Shown here piece by piece: positions 36,720 to 48,625 of a stretch of 64,000 bases of DNA. A model generated the notes under the pieces. That model was not told the DNA's origin, did no database searches, and was given only the letters and a program-made list of their open reading frames with translations. Position 1 is the stretch's first letter; the number at the start of each line of letters is the position of its first letter. The stretch is from Panaeolus papilionaceus (lineage: Eukaryota > Basidiomycota > Agaricomycetes > Agaricales): positions 1,364,001 through 1,428,000 of the forward strand of contig JADNRZ010000013.1 of assembly GCA_015501605.1 (NCBI GenBank). Direction: 5' to 3'. Both the position numbers and the translations under genes were made by a program.

Positions 36720-37565
36720 CCCAGCCTCACCCGATCGCAATCTAGCCTCTCGCCAGCTTCTTCGAATCGCTACTCTTCGAAAGCATCATCCGAACGCTCC
36801 ACGGCATCACCGGCCTCTCCACAAAATACGACGACCCATGACTCTGGGACACTCTATCCTCCTCCCCGAATCCATATTGCCAACTTCTCACTCTTCGCTT
36901 GCATAGCCGGTACCGCACCTCCACCTTTACACTCGAATCAATCAACGACACCCTGTTCGCGGCACAATAATTAGCCCATGAGGTCATTGTGGACGGCGTT
37001 GAACCGAGCATAGGTAAAATACTGCGTGAGCGGTCATTTGATTCAGAAGATGTTGGGTGCGATGACCTCTGAAGGGGAGAAGGCGTAGCTAGGGTGGGAG
37101 GATAAGGGGACGTGTGGGATGGGTAGCGGTCGTCTAAAATGCAGGTGAGCGCGTTTGGTGTCAAACTATCCCCCGCCGGTTGTATGTACCGTTACATCAT
37201 GAGGTAAATATGACTCCCATACATCAAGTGCTGCGCTCAGCTCGTCCCGCCCATATCTCTCACCTTGCAAGCTGGCTGGATTTATATTGGGTTTCGCGTG
37301 CATTGATACTTTTTTTGGTGATTACCTTCTCTCTCTCTCTTTCTTTCTATTCTTTACTTTCTCTTCGTTGAATTGCTTTGTTATATACTCGATCTTTCTC
37401 TCGGATTGCAAGTAATAGATGAGACGACATCATGACGACAAGGAGAGAAGTAGCTAAGTTAGGATTTTAGACGTGAGGGATTGGGAATGACGGAAAAAAT
37501 GAAGAGAAGATCGGTGTATTTTGATATTCGAGCTCTTCTTATGACGTACATTGATGTACGCGCGA
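36720..37565. other. Inverted segment of the array flank
   Basis: Read in reverse complement, 36720-37180 matches about 1000-1340 of block 1 and 29200-29583 plus 30761-30800 of block 4. The part 37180-37565 matches 590-950 and 23530-23880. Order and orientation show a single inversion of about 850 bp. It preserves empty sites for both transposons that interrupt block 4. Confidence 0.75.
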
Positions 37566-39480
37566 CGTCTTCAGGCGTGTAAACAAATCACACTGATGAC
37601 CGGAGTAAGGTCAGCGTCGTAAGAGTCGCTCTGAGGGTGCGTGTGGGTGTTTCCATCGTTGACTAGGCCGTCGTTTCGATAGGATAGAACTGTAAATGAA
37701 GCTCACGACGCTTCCTAAGACTGAGATGAAAGCTGTGACTTAAAGGTTCGAAGTGGGCATAAAATATACTCTTGAATTTCATGAGGTGTCCTGAACTAAA
37801 TACAAACATGAAAGGAGTTAAACTACCAACTATTGGGGGTTCGAAATGAAACAAGAGAGTGCCGAGGCGCACAAGAAAGGGCTCGGAACAAAAGGAATGA
37901 GCTGAAAGCGGTAAAGAGGAGGGGTTAAGTGAGGGGAAATGGGAGTTGGAATACGAAACTGAGGGTAAATGTTGAACAAATTGATGAAATAAACGGAATT
38001 TAAAGTCTGTAGGTGCTATGGAGTTCGCCGTTGCAAGGTACAGTGGTCGGTTTATCCCATTTTGTGTTGTGGCGGCTGATGGTAGTGATAACGAGCGGCG
38101 CTAGTGATGATAAGAGCGCGCCTCGGATGGGGAAAACAGACCGTGGTGGGGTTTGCGTTGCATCGCTCGATCCCATACTGGCAGAGAACGGCAGACGCTT
38201 GGGTTGGATGGGCATAGTATTGTTATTTCAAGTGGTATTGTGGGTAAGTGGTAAGTACACAGTTATTCATTTCGTTTTATTTTAGATTTATAGTATCCAT
38301 GACGGTTTCACCTTATAATATCGACTCTCACTCGTCGTATCATGTTAGACCCCTATATCGTACATCAGGTTCCAATATACCTTTATTCAGTTTGGGCAAC
38401 TAAAACATCAGAGTCTCGGAAGAACTGATGGGCCCTTCACAAACATTTAGGCTTTAATATCGCGGTCAATGGCACTCAACTTGAGGTCCAAGCTAGGCAA
38501 TCAAATACTGCTCGTAGCACAATCGGATCATGACCGCATCTAAACGAAAGACAGTGTTTTTTGCCAAGGGAATAGATCTGGGTGGCGGGCGAGTTTGGCA
38601 TATAAAAATGCGAGGTACCGGAGACGATAAGCGCGGTTCGCACGTATGATGCTCTATAGTGTAAGTCGAGGTGTCGAAGTGGTGGAATAGCAGGGAAAGA
38701 CGGGTAGAGGTTGTCCGGGACGGACCTCTCAGTGGACGGGTGCGTACTGCCCCTACACCCCACCGATCATGGTAGTTCATTCTATCCCAACCGCAATAAA
38801 ACGATTTAAAGGAGGGATGAACATCATTATGCTGAGTGAGAATGAAGGTGAAGTGAAAGGACACGAACAGAAATCAGGTTATACTGACCCCACCTCTCGA
38901 AGACGATTGATGATGATGCGCGCGCTATATTAACGATGCGTCAGAGCTAACACGCGTTCAGTCATTCAGCCGACGAAATAGGATGACATGATTGGGAGAT
39001 GGTGGCTTGTCATGCTCCGCTCAGGGCGTAGCGATATCTCGGAGTGAACCATGATATGTGTCAGGTGGTGCTTGCAGCTATATTGAACATCCCACCCCAT
39101 TGTATTGAGTGTGAAGTTGGGACGTAGCTCTGATTTGTCAGTTCCTTGACTTCAATCCAGATAAGCAACTGATCGCACGAGCGCGTGAGCATAGAATCAA
39201 GAGATGCGTGAACCTGAGGTACATGACCCACGGCCGTCATCTAGAGTAAACCCACGCCGCGAGTGGTAGGCATTTCAGAACCCGAAACGTGGCCGCTAAA
39301 GTTAGATTCACCGATCAGATAAGTTTGACAGTGCGAAGGTCAGGTGCTGTACAACGTGATTGCCTCATTGTGCTTCGTCGCAATAATCGTCGAATAGTCG
39401 CCGTCCTTCCATCTTACAGCCATCATAAACATACCGAACGCTACTTGTGACTGCTGGATATCAAGCTACCACTAAGAAAA

Positions 39481-41062
39481 ATGCCACCAAAACTCACTAT
39501 CACGGGAGAGGTCTCAGTGGAGCGATGCGAGTCTGTCTTGAGAGCTTACCGCTTGTGCATTCTGTACGAAATACTTCATATACATACACGACCCTTACTA
39601 ATTATTTCGATTCACAGTATCCTGGGTCCCACAGGCGCAGGCAAGAGCAGCGTAAGCGTCTTTGGGCTTCGGATGTTTGCATTATTTACTTACCCTTTTA
39701 TTACCTCCAAATGTAGTTCATTGAAGCACTGGCTGGGGAGGGTCAATCCTTGGGGATCTCGAAGGATCAACTGGCCGGATTCACCCAAGAAGTCACTGGT
39801 TATGAAGTAAAAAATGCAATAGTGCTATTCGGTGAGAATATTGCCTGCCCACTCTACTTAATCGACGCTCCTGGTTTCTCCGATAGCAAAATATCGGAAC
39901 TCGAAATCATAATAAAGGTGAAACAGTGGATGAAAGACCATGGGTGAGTAGCAATATCAATGGAATTTTGATGTTACCATAACACCATATGTTTCTGCTT
40001 ATATTCACTCAGTGTTGTGGGGGTCGGTGGAGTACTGTATCTCAGTCCAATAACCGACACAAGAGCCCCAGGGAGCAAACGGCGGACTATTAAAATGATT
40101 CAATTGCTCTTGCACAACGATAGTTTCCATTATCTCAACATTGTCACCACTATGTGGGACAGGTTGAGCAACCCACAGGCCGAGAAGCGGGCAGAAACAA
40201 ACTTTGCACAGCTCCGAGATGATATTTGGAGGGTATTGTTATTTCGTCTACTAGCATTATTTTCATATTTTTAACTTTTTACACTTTGATTCCAGGGCGC
40301 AATTAGTAGCGGTGCAAAGATATCGAGGTACTGCAATGACTTTGATTCAGCTATCCAAATACTGCGGAGTATTACTGATTTGGAAAATATACCCTTCTCT
40401 CCGTTGGAGGACAACCCAATCAAACCAGAGGACAATTCTGCTCCACTTCTATACCAGGAGCTCCTTGATCGCATCAGCAATGCTCAACAGGAAAAGGAAC
40501 ACCTTCAAGAGGAGAAGATGCGCCTCATCACCAATCCTGATCCTCAACTCGAATTGGTGTTTCTTTCAAGGCTTCCGGAGGTCAAGAAAGATCTGGCAAA
40601 GTTCTTAGGACAGCTTGTGGCGTTTGGTAGGCCGCCTCCTGGATTTGAAGGAGTAATTCCAGAGCGATGTGTCTACCAGAACCTGCTGGATGAGGTCAAT
40701 GAGGTTCGGGAGGAGCAGGCCGCTTTGCAGGCCGCTATTGCTCACCTTGACGTGAATCCTGATTGGCAGCAGAAGGAAATGCTTAATCGTAAACTTGATC
40801 TCGTGAAACGCGAAATCACACAACATGTGAGGCGGCTTGGGCAGTATGGCACCCCTCCCAAAGGTTACGAGAGAGGTATTTGCACATTTTCCATGACCAT
40901 TCCTTTACTGATGATGTTTAAGAATTGGAGAGCGCCATTGATGGTATCTCCTTAGGAGCGTCTTTTCAATATCATGCCGGGAAAGGCCTCCGATCTTTCA
41001 AGGACAAACTCAGCTTCCGCTCCAGACCCGACTCGGAGGGTCGTCGTTACGGCGACGATTAG
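39481..41062 (+). CDS. Array GTPase 5, short-tail form
   Basis: Six exons encode 427 residues: 39481-39563, 39618-39651, 39717-39943, 40013-40232, 40296-40875, 40923-41062. GPTGAGKSS, DAPG and TTMWD are intact. Both C-terminal repeats are present. The tail is short and ends with a basic segment (SFKDKLSFRSR, then EGRR). Exon 3 is one codon longer than in GTPases 3 and 4 because of a different pre-G3 segment (IVLFGENIACP). This is the last array copy, and the sequence downstream is unrelated to the other flanks. Confidence 0.87.
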
Positions 41063-42216
41063 GGAGAGGCCGGGCACGTTGGCTGCTCATGCGAGCAAGA
41101 CGAGCAAGGAGAGGAGGGGGTATAGATGGTGTTGATGCCCTGATTGATTGATTGGATTTTTTCTGTTTCTGTTTTTCACGTTTGTTATGGGTGATGTTGT
41201 CGTTTAGAGTTATGATTTTTCTTCGCGTTTTTGCATTGGTTTTAGTATTCATTTGAATGTTTCAGTTTATGTCTCATTCTTACTCTCGTTGCACCCACTC
41301 ATTACCCATCTTCTTTGTGTTGTTCATCCTTGTTTCATGATGTCTTATGGCTTGTCGTGTGTTTTCCCGAGAGGAAGCCGCAAATCGAGCTTTTTCTGTC
41401 TGCTTTTTTATTACTTCTTCACGCCAAGTCTCTGTAACGTGTAACCTCGATCACGATAATTCATATATGAATGCGATTCTGACACTCTGTATGTTCTGGC
41501 TTTGGGAACGAACCGAGTTCCACTGGTTCTCTATGTTAGTCTGTAGGTTCTCAGCTGGTTCTGAGGGATGTCCGAGCCTGGTATTCGTCGTATCATCCAA
41601 GAAATGCGAGCCTATGTGCCTAAACATATGCACTTTGAGCCCCTACCAGCAGATCGATGCCTTCCCGATGGCTTAGACTTGAACAATCCCACAGCAAACA
41701 TTGAAACTAAACCATGAGGCATGCGAGATGGTCGGAGTGACGAGAGGAGAGGGGAAACAGATATCGACTATGTGGTAGGTGCCATTGGAAGGAATCGTTC
41801 AAATTTCTGACTGCTACTGAATATTGAGGCTGGACGCATAGGCGTGGGGAGTGCCGCCGTTAAACACCTACATCTACCCGTTTCAGGACCTGTTTATTGT
41901 AATGTCGTAGCTGATCCAGATTTGAAGCAGGGTGATAGAGGATCATCCACAAACTCACGGCTTGACCCAAGGCGACCATGAACTCGCTTCTGCGTCGGTT
42001 CTTCGAGTACGTGGATATCAGGTATACATGGTAAAGGGCCCATAAGATACAGGGTAAATAAGATACAAAATGTTCAATACATATATAATCCACTAGTAAA
42101 GTACATCATAATCAACGTGAAGTGTCATAAAAGCGGTCGTAAAAAGTCGTGAATGAAAAAGACAACAAAAGTCCAATCTCCAACCCACGATAAAAGCACA
42201 CCTTTTTCCATCCTGC
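41063..42216. other. Intergenic, no gene seen
   Basis: The boundary between the GTPase array and single-copy sequence. Open frames are short and unrecognised. Nothing is supported beyond the 3' UTRs of the flanking convergent genes. Confidence 0.55.
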
Positions 42217-44627
42217 TCAATTCAAATCTACGTTCTGCCTCTTTTTAAACACCCCCCTAACCCGTTCTTTGAACTTGGGCATCGGCGCGTTCTCGTCAGG
42301 AAGAGGAACAGGGTTCATCATGGGCCCTTGTAACAACCTCTTGGCAAGCGGCGACGACGGCGGGACTTCCATAGGAACAGGAGGTGTAGGTGAGTGGGGT
42401 CCTGACGCGGAGGTGTCGAGAGCAGAGAGAGGTGGTCGTGAAGCGGCGGTATGAGCGATGGCTGTAGTAGTAAGAGTGGGTGAGGGCGATGACGTGGCAG
42501 GTATGCTAGTGACTAAACGTTTCCACTTGGATAGTTTAGAGGCGACGCTGGAGGTTGTGTCTGTAGAGGCGCTAGGTGCGAGAATGGGAGGTGCAGGAGT
42601 AGGTGGTGGTGAATCTGGAGGAAGTGTAGTTGACGGTTCAGTTGGTGCGGGTGTAGGTAGTTGTGCGGGTGGTTCTGGTGCGGGTGTAGGCAACGGCGTA
42701 GGATTTGTAGGTGCTGGTGCTGGCGATGTAGGAGGCGTAGCAGGGTTAGAAGGTGTCGCTGGAGGTGGAGATGTAGGAGGTAGAGATGGTGACGTTGGGG
42801 GTGGTGATGATGGTAAATCAACGGGAGGAAGAGGAATGGGGGATGCTGGGGATGGCGATTTGGGGAAATCGTACTCGTTCCATGTACCAGGGATGAGTGC
42901 AATTGGCAAAAGCCACGTCGCGGTTAGGGTAACACCAAAACCTAAAGATCATGAGAGAAGGTTAACGACCAAAAGTAACCTGATGCTTACCAACATCATA
43001 ACTCTTTACGGTCTTCCAACTCCAAGAAATAAATGTTCCTATATATCCAACAAATGGCGCAATGCGTTGTAAAAGTAAGAGTGCTGGACGAACAGCAATA
43101 GGTAGGGAGTTAATAGGGAGATTGTTGAAAAACCACGTCAAGGCGGTCGTGATCATAGCGGCGCGTTTTGTTGCCTCCAGAGTTTTGTCGTCCAGAATCT
43201 CCAGCACAGGAGGAGGGAGATACCTAAACGAGAATGTTGAGAAAACTGCACAGAAGAAATGAAGAAAAAAAAAATACTACTCACAAACGATAACCCCACC
43301 ACATAGCTTGAACGGACAGCTTGGTGTCTGAGGGTACCCATGCACGCGCGGTCCGGATTCTAACAGGATTCCCATTCCCGTCTACGCCCGTTCTCGTCCC
43401 TGAAATCACAACTTCGCTAGAAACCCGATGAATCACAGGAGATGTATCCCCGCTGGCATTAGCGATTGAGCTAGAATTCCAGATAGCGGATAGAGGCCAA
43501 ACTTGTCCCCATGATGTGCCAGCGACGGGATAGGATGAGCCGCCGTCAACAGAGTTGCCTTCCAAGTCGACGAGCTCAGCGAGTTCAACGAGATCTTTAC
43601 GATCTGGGATGAGGGGAGAGTAGACCATAACGCTAGAGGTATCTGCGAAAATGTCTGGGCTGCCGTCTCCATCCGTGTCGTGACCTCCTTCTCCTGAATC
43701 TGGTGGTGTCGTTCTTTCCTCGTCCTTGTCGTTGGTCGGCGGAAATCCATGGGGAGGAACACCAAGGCTCTCTAACACGCTCCAAATACTCCGTCTGCCA
43801 GTATCGCTCCCGTTCATGATTGTCGCGCTGGAGAGGAAGGCAAGCAGCTTGGAGTCTTTAACGGGTGTTGCGTTGGGGGGTGGAATAGGACGACCATCCT
43901 TGTCGCGAGCGGGAGGTTTGGGATTTTTGACGATAGGAATGGATTTCCCTTCACCGGGTTGAGGAAACGGCATGGAATCGATGAGATCTTGGATCTTCTT
44001 CGCCAACGACTCGGGTTCTGGAGGTGGAGGCTTGGAGGGTGTTGCCTCAACGGACTCGTCGCCTTCATCGACCATGCTGAGAAGTTTGGCGTGCCCTCCA
44101 ACAACTGGAGACAAAACGGGTGCGGGAGGAAGAGCAGGTGGTGAAGTAGTCGTAACAGGAGATGCTGGGATGCCCTTCTCTCTGTTGGACGACGATGTTG
44201 ACCCTTTCCTCAGCACATTGATCTCCTTCCCCAGCTTCTTCAGCTTCTCTGCGATGGAAAGTCGTCGCTTTGCTGATGAAGTTGTGCTCGTCGTGCGTTG
44301 GAGCTCTGCTCCCTGTGTTAGATCCGCCTCCAAAGACCCTGTATTCCTAGCCGAATCCACGCTTTTTCGTCGTGCCATTCCAGTCGTGGTTTCTCTCCTC
44401 AAAATTCTTCCAGCGTCGCTCTCGTAATCCTCGTTTGGAATAGTCGAAGATACGCTAATGACGCTAACCGTCGCAAGTGGAGTTTCTCGCGTGGTCGCAG
44501 CAGGAGGAGGGGAAGTCGGGGATGATGCTCCACTCCAGAACTCAGTCGTGGCGCCAGTCAAAGTCCTAAAGAAACGATAAATGTACTCCTGAGGTCCATC
44601 TTGTACTGTCTCCCCAGAACTGGACAT
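42217..44627 (-). CDS. Large Pro/Ser/Thr-rich membrane protein, unknown family
   Basis: Three exons (44627-43285, 43223-42991, 42941-42217) give one 766-residue frame. The N-terminal half is polar and Ser/Thr-rich. It includes an acidic DTDGDGSPD stretch that resembles a calcium-binding loop of the thrombospondin-type-3/dockerin kind. Near the middle, around the two splice sites (about residues 447-560), is a hydrophobic region with at least two likely membrane segments. The C-terminal third is almost pure Pro/Ser/Thr/Ala and ends in a basic amphipathic segment (KFKERVRGVFKKR). An alternative start at ATG 44711 with a short 5' exon (MNTISSSLC joining by an intron to SGETVQ) is also splice-compatible. 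I do not recognise the family. The basic C-terminus recalls the ends of the array GTPases, but no homology is claimed. Confidence 0.75.
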
Positions 44628-44711
44628 AAAAGATTGGACCACGGGATGCAGGTGATGGATTAGGGAAAAGGTGATGGCTGTTTACCACAGCGAACTCGAA
44701 ATGGTATTCAT

Positions 44712-45554
44712 GATCTGTGCGTGAGAATACTCAGGGTCTGCCCTCCTCGCATACGTTCAGATATTTAGAGATCTCGTTTAAGCCTCGTATTTGTCGTTTG
44801 AATGAACTTAGTAATAAGAACCTGTAACATCTGTAAGGGATTCAAAATACACGGTACCGGAGATTCTGAGGGTGATGTCAGTCCTATATTGCTGTAGTAT
44901 CAATTCATCCCTTCATCATCAAATATCCGATCTGTTCGACTCTACAACAGATCGTCATTCATGGCGATCTTTAGTAAATAAACTCACGTCGATATCGAGA
45001 GTTATAATTATCGAACAGTCAGGTGGTGAACTTTATAGGCCAAAAAAAGTCCTATGGTGCAATATCAACCTTCAACGAGGGTTTCAATGGTAGAGGCTGC
45101 ACTCCCTTGTCAATACATGGTCAACGTCAACTCATGTATACGTAGATCATAAGAAGAGCTTGAATATTAAATACACCGATCTTCTCTTCACTTTCCCCGT
45201 CGTTGTCGATCTCCCACGCCTACAATCTTATCTTAGCTCCTTCTCTCCTTGTTTTCATGGTGTCATCTCATCTATTACTCGCAATCCGAGCGAAGGATCG
45301 ACTATATAACGAAGTGCAGTAAAGTAGAGAAATTAAAGAAAAGAAAGAAAGAGAGTGAGAAGGCAATTATCAAAATGAGTATCAATGCCGAGAAATCCAA
45401 TATAAATCCAGAAAGCTTGCGATGTGAGAGGTATGGGTGAGGCGGGCGGAGTGTTGTAGAAGCCCCAGCGACCTGAGCCGTTGGCGAAATCACCAAAAAC
45501 ATAGCTGTGACCAAAACAATATCATCGGAGTAAATCATGGTGCTATGATTTGAA
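44712..45554. repeat. Intergenic with a detached piece of array flank
   Basis: About 45090-45460 matches 535-890 of block 1 (the run from the gcactcccttgtcaat word through the pyrimidine-rich part to a gatgtgagaggtatg-like end). The rest is unmatched and has no supported gene. Confidence 0.6.
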
Positions 45555-46016
45555 TCAATTGTAGATCCTGTTGGCAGAACAAAGACAAGATCGAGGCTGG
45601 AACACCCTCAATGACGCTTCCGCTGAAATCAGGCCTTCCTTCCGTGCCGGTGTGTGCCATTGGTCTGCAGTTAGACCTTTGCATGGCTCGAGTCTCTGGT
45701 ACCCAACAAATATGTAGGGTTTGAGCTTTCGACGTGTGCTGGTTTGGAGACTGTATGGTTTCTGAGAGGAGGCGGGTGTTGATGGTGCTGTTTGCTTGTA
45801 TCCTTGTCGATACAATACTCGGGCTTTTTTGGCGGATTTGTTGGTCGATATGGATGAAAGAGTAGTACGAGGTGCGGATGAAAGTGACTTTATGGGACTA
45901 GCACATGATGGTGCGCCGTGGGGGGTTGGGGAAATATTCGGGTTCGCGTCAGGTTCGAGGTCAAGATTAGCCTTCCGCTTTAGTCGGTGTGGAGGCCTTT
46001 GCGCGAGAATAGTCAT
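45555..46016 (-). CDS. Hypothetical protein, 153 residues
   Basis: A single open frame from ATG 46016 encodes a basic protein rich in Ser, Thr and Pro, with an N-terminal Arg/Lys patch and no recognisable domain, signal peptide or membrane segment. It has a polar composition and is longer than chance frames nearby, but there is no paralogue or motif to confirm it. The ATG was chosen because the codons before it are AT-rich and non-protein-like. It may be spurious or part of a spliced gene. Confidence 0.3.
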   Translation of the reverse strand: MTILAQRPPHRLKRKANLDLEPDANPNISPTPHGAPSCASPIKSLSSAPRTTLSSISTNKSAKKARVLYRQGYKQTAPSTPASSQKPYSLQTSTRRKLKPYIFVGYQRLEPCKGLTADQWHTPARKEGLISAEASLRVFQPRSCLCSANRIYN

Positions 46017-46699
46017 AAAAAATATAGATAAATAAAATATTAAATGAATGTGGATGTTTTTGTAGCAATAAATATTGACTTGGGAGGTGGAGACGCCTGA
46101 AATACAGGAGAGAAAGGGGAACGCGACGATCATGAACGCGACTTGTCACGCGGATCAGCTTACATAAATCACTCAAAAAACGCGTCCTTCAGCGAGTCCT
46201 GGCTGGGTCCCAGACTCTCACGCGGAGGCACCATAAAGGGGTACTTAGCTCGCGGGTGAGGATGTGGGACCGAGACTAATTGAGTACAAGTTCTCCATCA
46301 GCGCCCATCATCTGAGCTAGACTACAGGATCGCCTTGATCACTCGTTCAGCAATTCAATTGCAATTTTGGGACAGACAACATGATCCGACTATAAATAGG
46401 TATTGCATATCTTGTGTTGTTATCGTGCTACTATTATTATCCCCAATATGATAGTTTATTGAGTCACGATAACGACCTCATGGAACAACGATAGTGCGTA
46501 CGCATGCTCTGTGTAAGAGTATCTACTTCCTCAACCGCTAGGGGACACACAATGGAGGAGTTGCATACTAGAGATGCTTGTCACTCGCCGGTATTCAAAG
46601 TTTTCCATGTGCAGCATGACGTTGATGTTGAAAGTTGATCTCTCTACGTTCCAAAACCCTAAGACATGCTTGGGCCACGGAATATGGTAAGCACAGAAA

Positions 46700-46712
46700 C
46701 AGATATAAAAAT
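46700..46712 (+). promoter_or_regulatory. Possible TATA box of xylanase 1
   Basis: The word agatataaaaatg lies about 65-70 bp before the start codon of the first xylanase, a plausible distance for a basidiomycete core promoter. It is a single-sequence observation. Confidence 0.35.
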
Positions 46713-46772
46713 GTTTTACTTTTAAACGACACGTACAATCCAGCACCACTGTACTTGCCAGAACTCTACCTG

Positions 46773-47527
46773 ATGATTTTCAAGGCTGCGATTGCAACTC
46801 CTATCATTGGTTCCAGCGTTTTAGCGGCGTCTGCACACCTTGATGGTTTATACAAAACTTTCGATGTGCGCAGTGGAACTCCAAGCTCAAGTGGAACATT
46901 GCCAGATGGAAGATTTTACTATTGGAAGAACGGGAACGGGACGACAGAGTCTCAGGCAAACTACACCACTGGCGGGGGTGGCTCATATACTATTTCGTGG
47001 TCTGGAGATGAGTATCTAATGGGCGGAAAAGGATGGAATCCAGGAGGCAGCAGGTATGAATCATTTACTCACTGTTATGTCTTTCAATTTTTCATTCCCA
47101 GCGACGCAGGGTTATTCGTTACTCAGCAAACTACAATGCCAATGGAAACAGCGCCTTAACTGTTTATGGTTGGACTCGGGATCCATTGATTGAATACTAC
47201 ATCGTCGAAGCCTACAGCACATACGGCCCACCTTCCGGTGCACAGAAGAAAGGGACTACATACTGCGATGGGGCAAACTACGACCTCTTTCAGACTACAC
47301 GTTACGACCAGCCATCTATCGATGGCACGCAGACATTCCAAAATTTCATGTCCATTCGCAACCCCAAGAAGAATTCTGGAAATGGAATTAGTGGCACTGT
47401 CACGGCTTCGTGCCATTTCAACAGTTGGGCCAACGCCGGAATGATGATTGGTAGCACGCACATCTTCCAGATTCTCGCTGTGGAGTCGTATTATGGTAAC
47501 GGTTCTGCCGCGATAACCGTCTCCTAA
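46773..47527 (+). CDS. Secreted GH11 endo-1,4-beta-xylanase 1
   Basis: Two exons (46773-47053, 47110-47527) encode 232 residues. The N-terminus is a typical signal peptide, so the product should be exported. GH11 landmarks appear in order: GRFYYWKNG, WNPGG before the splice site, [16 protein letters not shown] with the nucleophile Glu (first E of EYYIVE), the thumb motif PSIDGTQTF, and the acid/base Glu in QILAVESYY. Length is close to that of single-domain GH11 enzymes and there is no carbohydrate-binding module. The enzyme hydrolyses internal beta-1,4 bonds of xylan in plant cell walls. The intron sits at the same position (in the Arg codon after GGS/ASS) as in the other copies. Related copies follow at 48626, 50257 and 56655. 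Confidence 0.95.
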
Positions 47528-48625
47528 TGGAAAGTTTGATTTGAAATCTTACGAAAGGTTAGGAGTGTGTGCCACATCTTGATATAGCTTAGGCAGTTCC
47601 TTTTGTTTTATACATCCTGGATGAGTCAGTGGCATGGTTCAAGTTGTATTGTACATATACACGTTGATGTCGGGACAATACATGGTTAATACAGGTTTAC
47701 CAGTTCTATCGACCATGACAAATTACTCCATATCATGCTATGCAATGACTATACGTGACGCAAGGAAGAAATGATAAATCATCAAAACGAGATATGTACA
47801 CCGACAACACGACCCTGAAAGGGAAATTAATTTGAGTGCTGAAAGTTGGGCATTTTATCTTGGAAACACCGAATTTATGAGTTGATGTGAATCTTCTGAG
47901 ACGAGATATGGCAGTCGCAGCCGTATTCCAATTAAAAGTATCACACTCCGAATTGGACTTGCGGGAAGGTCGGCACGGAAAGCCGTCGCCCTCTGACTCA
48001 AACAGTGACAAGCAAAGCCGACGTTCAGGGGCTACTTTCCTCCCCCCCATATCTGGGCGAGCAGCATAGGCAACTTATATACAATTCAGAATGGGGTTTA
48101 CGTCCAAGTCGAACATACTTTATGCAAAGAAGTAGATCTCTATCGTAGTTGAAAGTATCCCTGGAGTTATTGCAGCATCAGCGCCCATCATAGAACTGTA
48201 TTGTTTGGACTCATATTCTAGTCATTGACTGAACTGATCCAGCCGTTTTATGAATGCTATGTATGCATAAGTCCCATTGAACAGACAGAGGCTCGACTCA
48301 TGGACACAGTGCTTGACTGTATTATTCTGTATAGTAGATGATGCGATAAAAGGTTGTCCCTAATGACATACCTCAAGAGATATAAACCATTTTCCTTCAT
48401 TCGTATGTGCTGAGATACAGTGGGTATTGCATGTGGGCTGATGTTTGTCAATTTTGCGGCATGCAGTGCATGGATATGGTCCAATAGTTTCCACAGAAAT
48501 AATACAATTCAAGGGTGAATAAGCGAATAAAAGAATATAAAACAGGCACCTAACAAGTTAATTGTGAGAAATAGCCATCATCTCAGACTCAAGCTCAAAT
48601 ATATTCTTGAAGCACCCAACGCGCT
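47528..48625. other. Intergenic, no gene seen
   Basis: Between xylanase 1 and the xylanase pseudogene. Short open frames on both strands lack any recognisable feature. Nothing is supported. Confidence 0.5.

Larger units (their letters stand above)
34790..39480. repeat. Array block 5, upstream flank (with internal inversion)
   Basis: About 34790-36660 matches 7390-9270 of block 2. About 36660-36720 continues like block 2, and 36720-37565 is reversed relative to blocks 1 and 4. From about 38010, and clearly from 38150, the normal order returns up to the GTPase start. No gene is supported in this stretch. Confidence 0.75.

Noticed and set aside
41347..41676. 109-codon plus-strand frame after GTPase 5
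   Set aside because: Cys/Phe-rich chance frame with no family resemblance.
42458..43072. 204-codon plus-strand frame rich in Gly and Val
   Set aside because: It is the antisense shadow of the proline-rich part of the minus-strand membrane protein.
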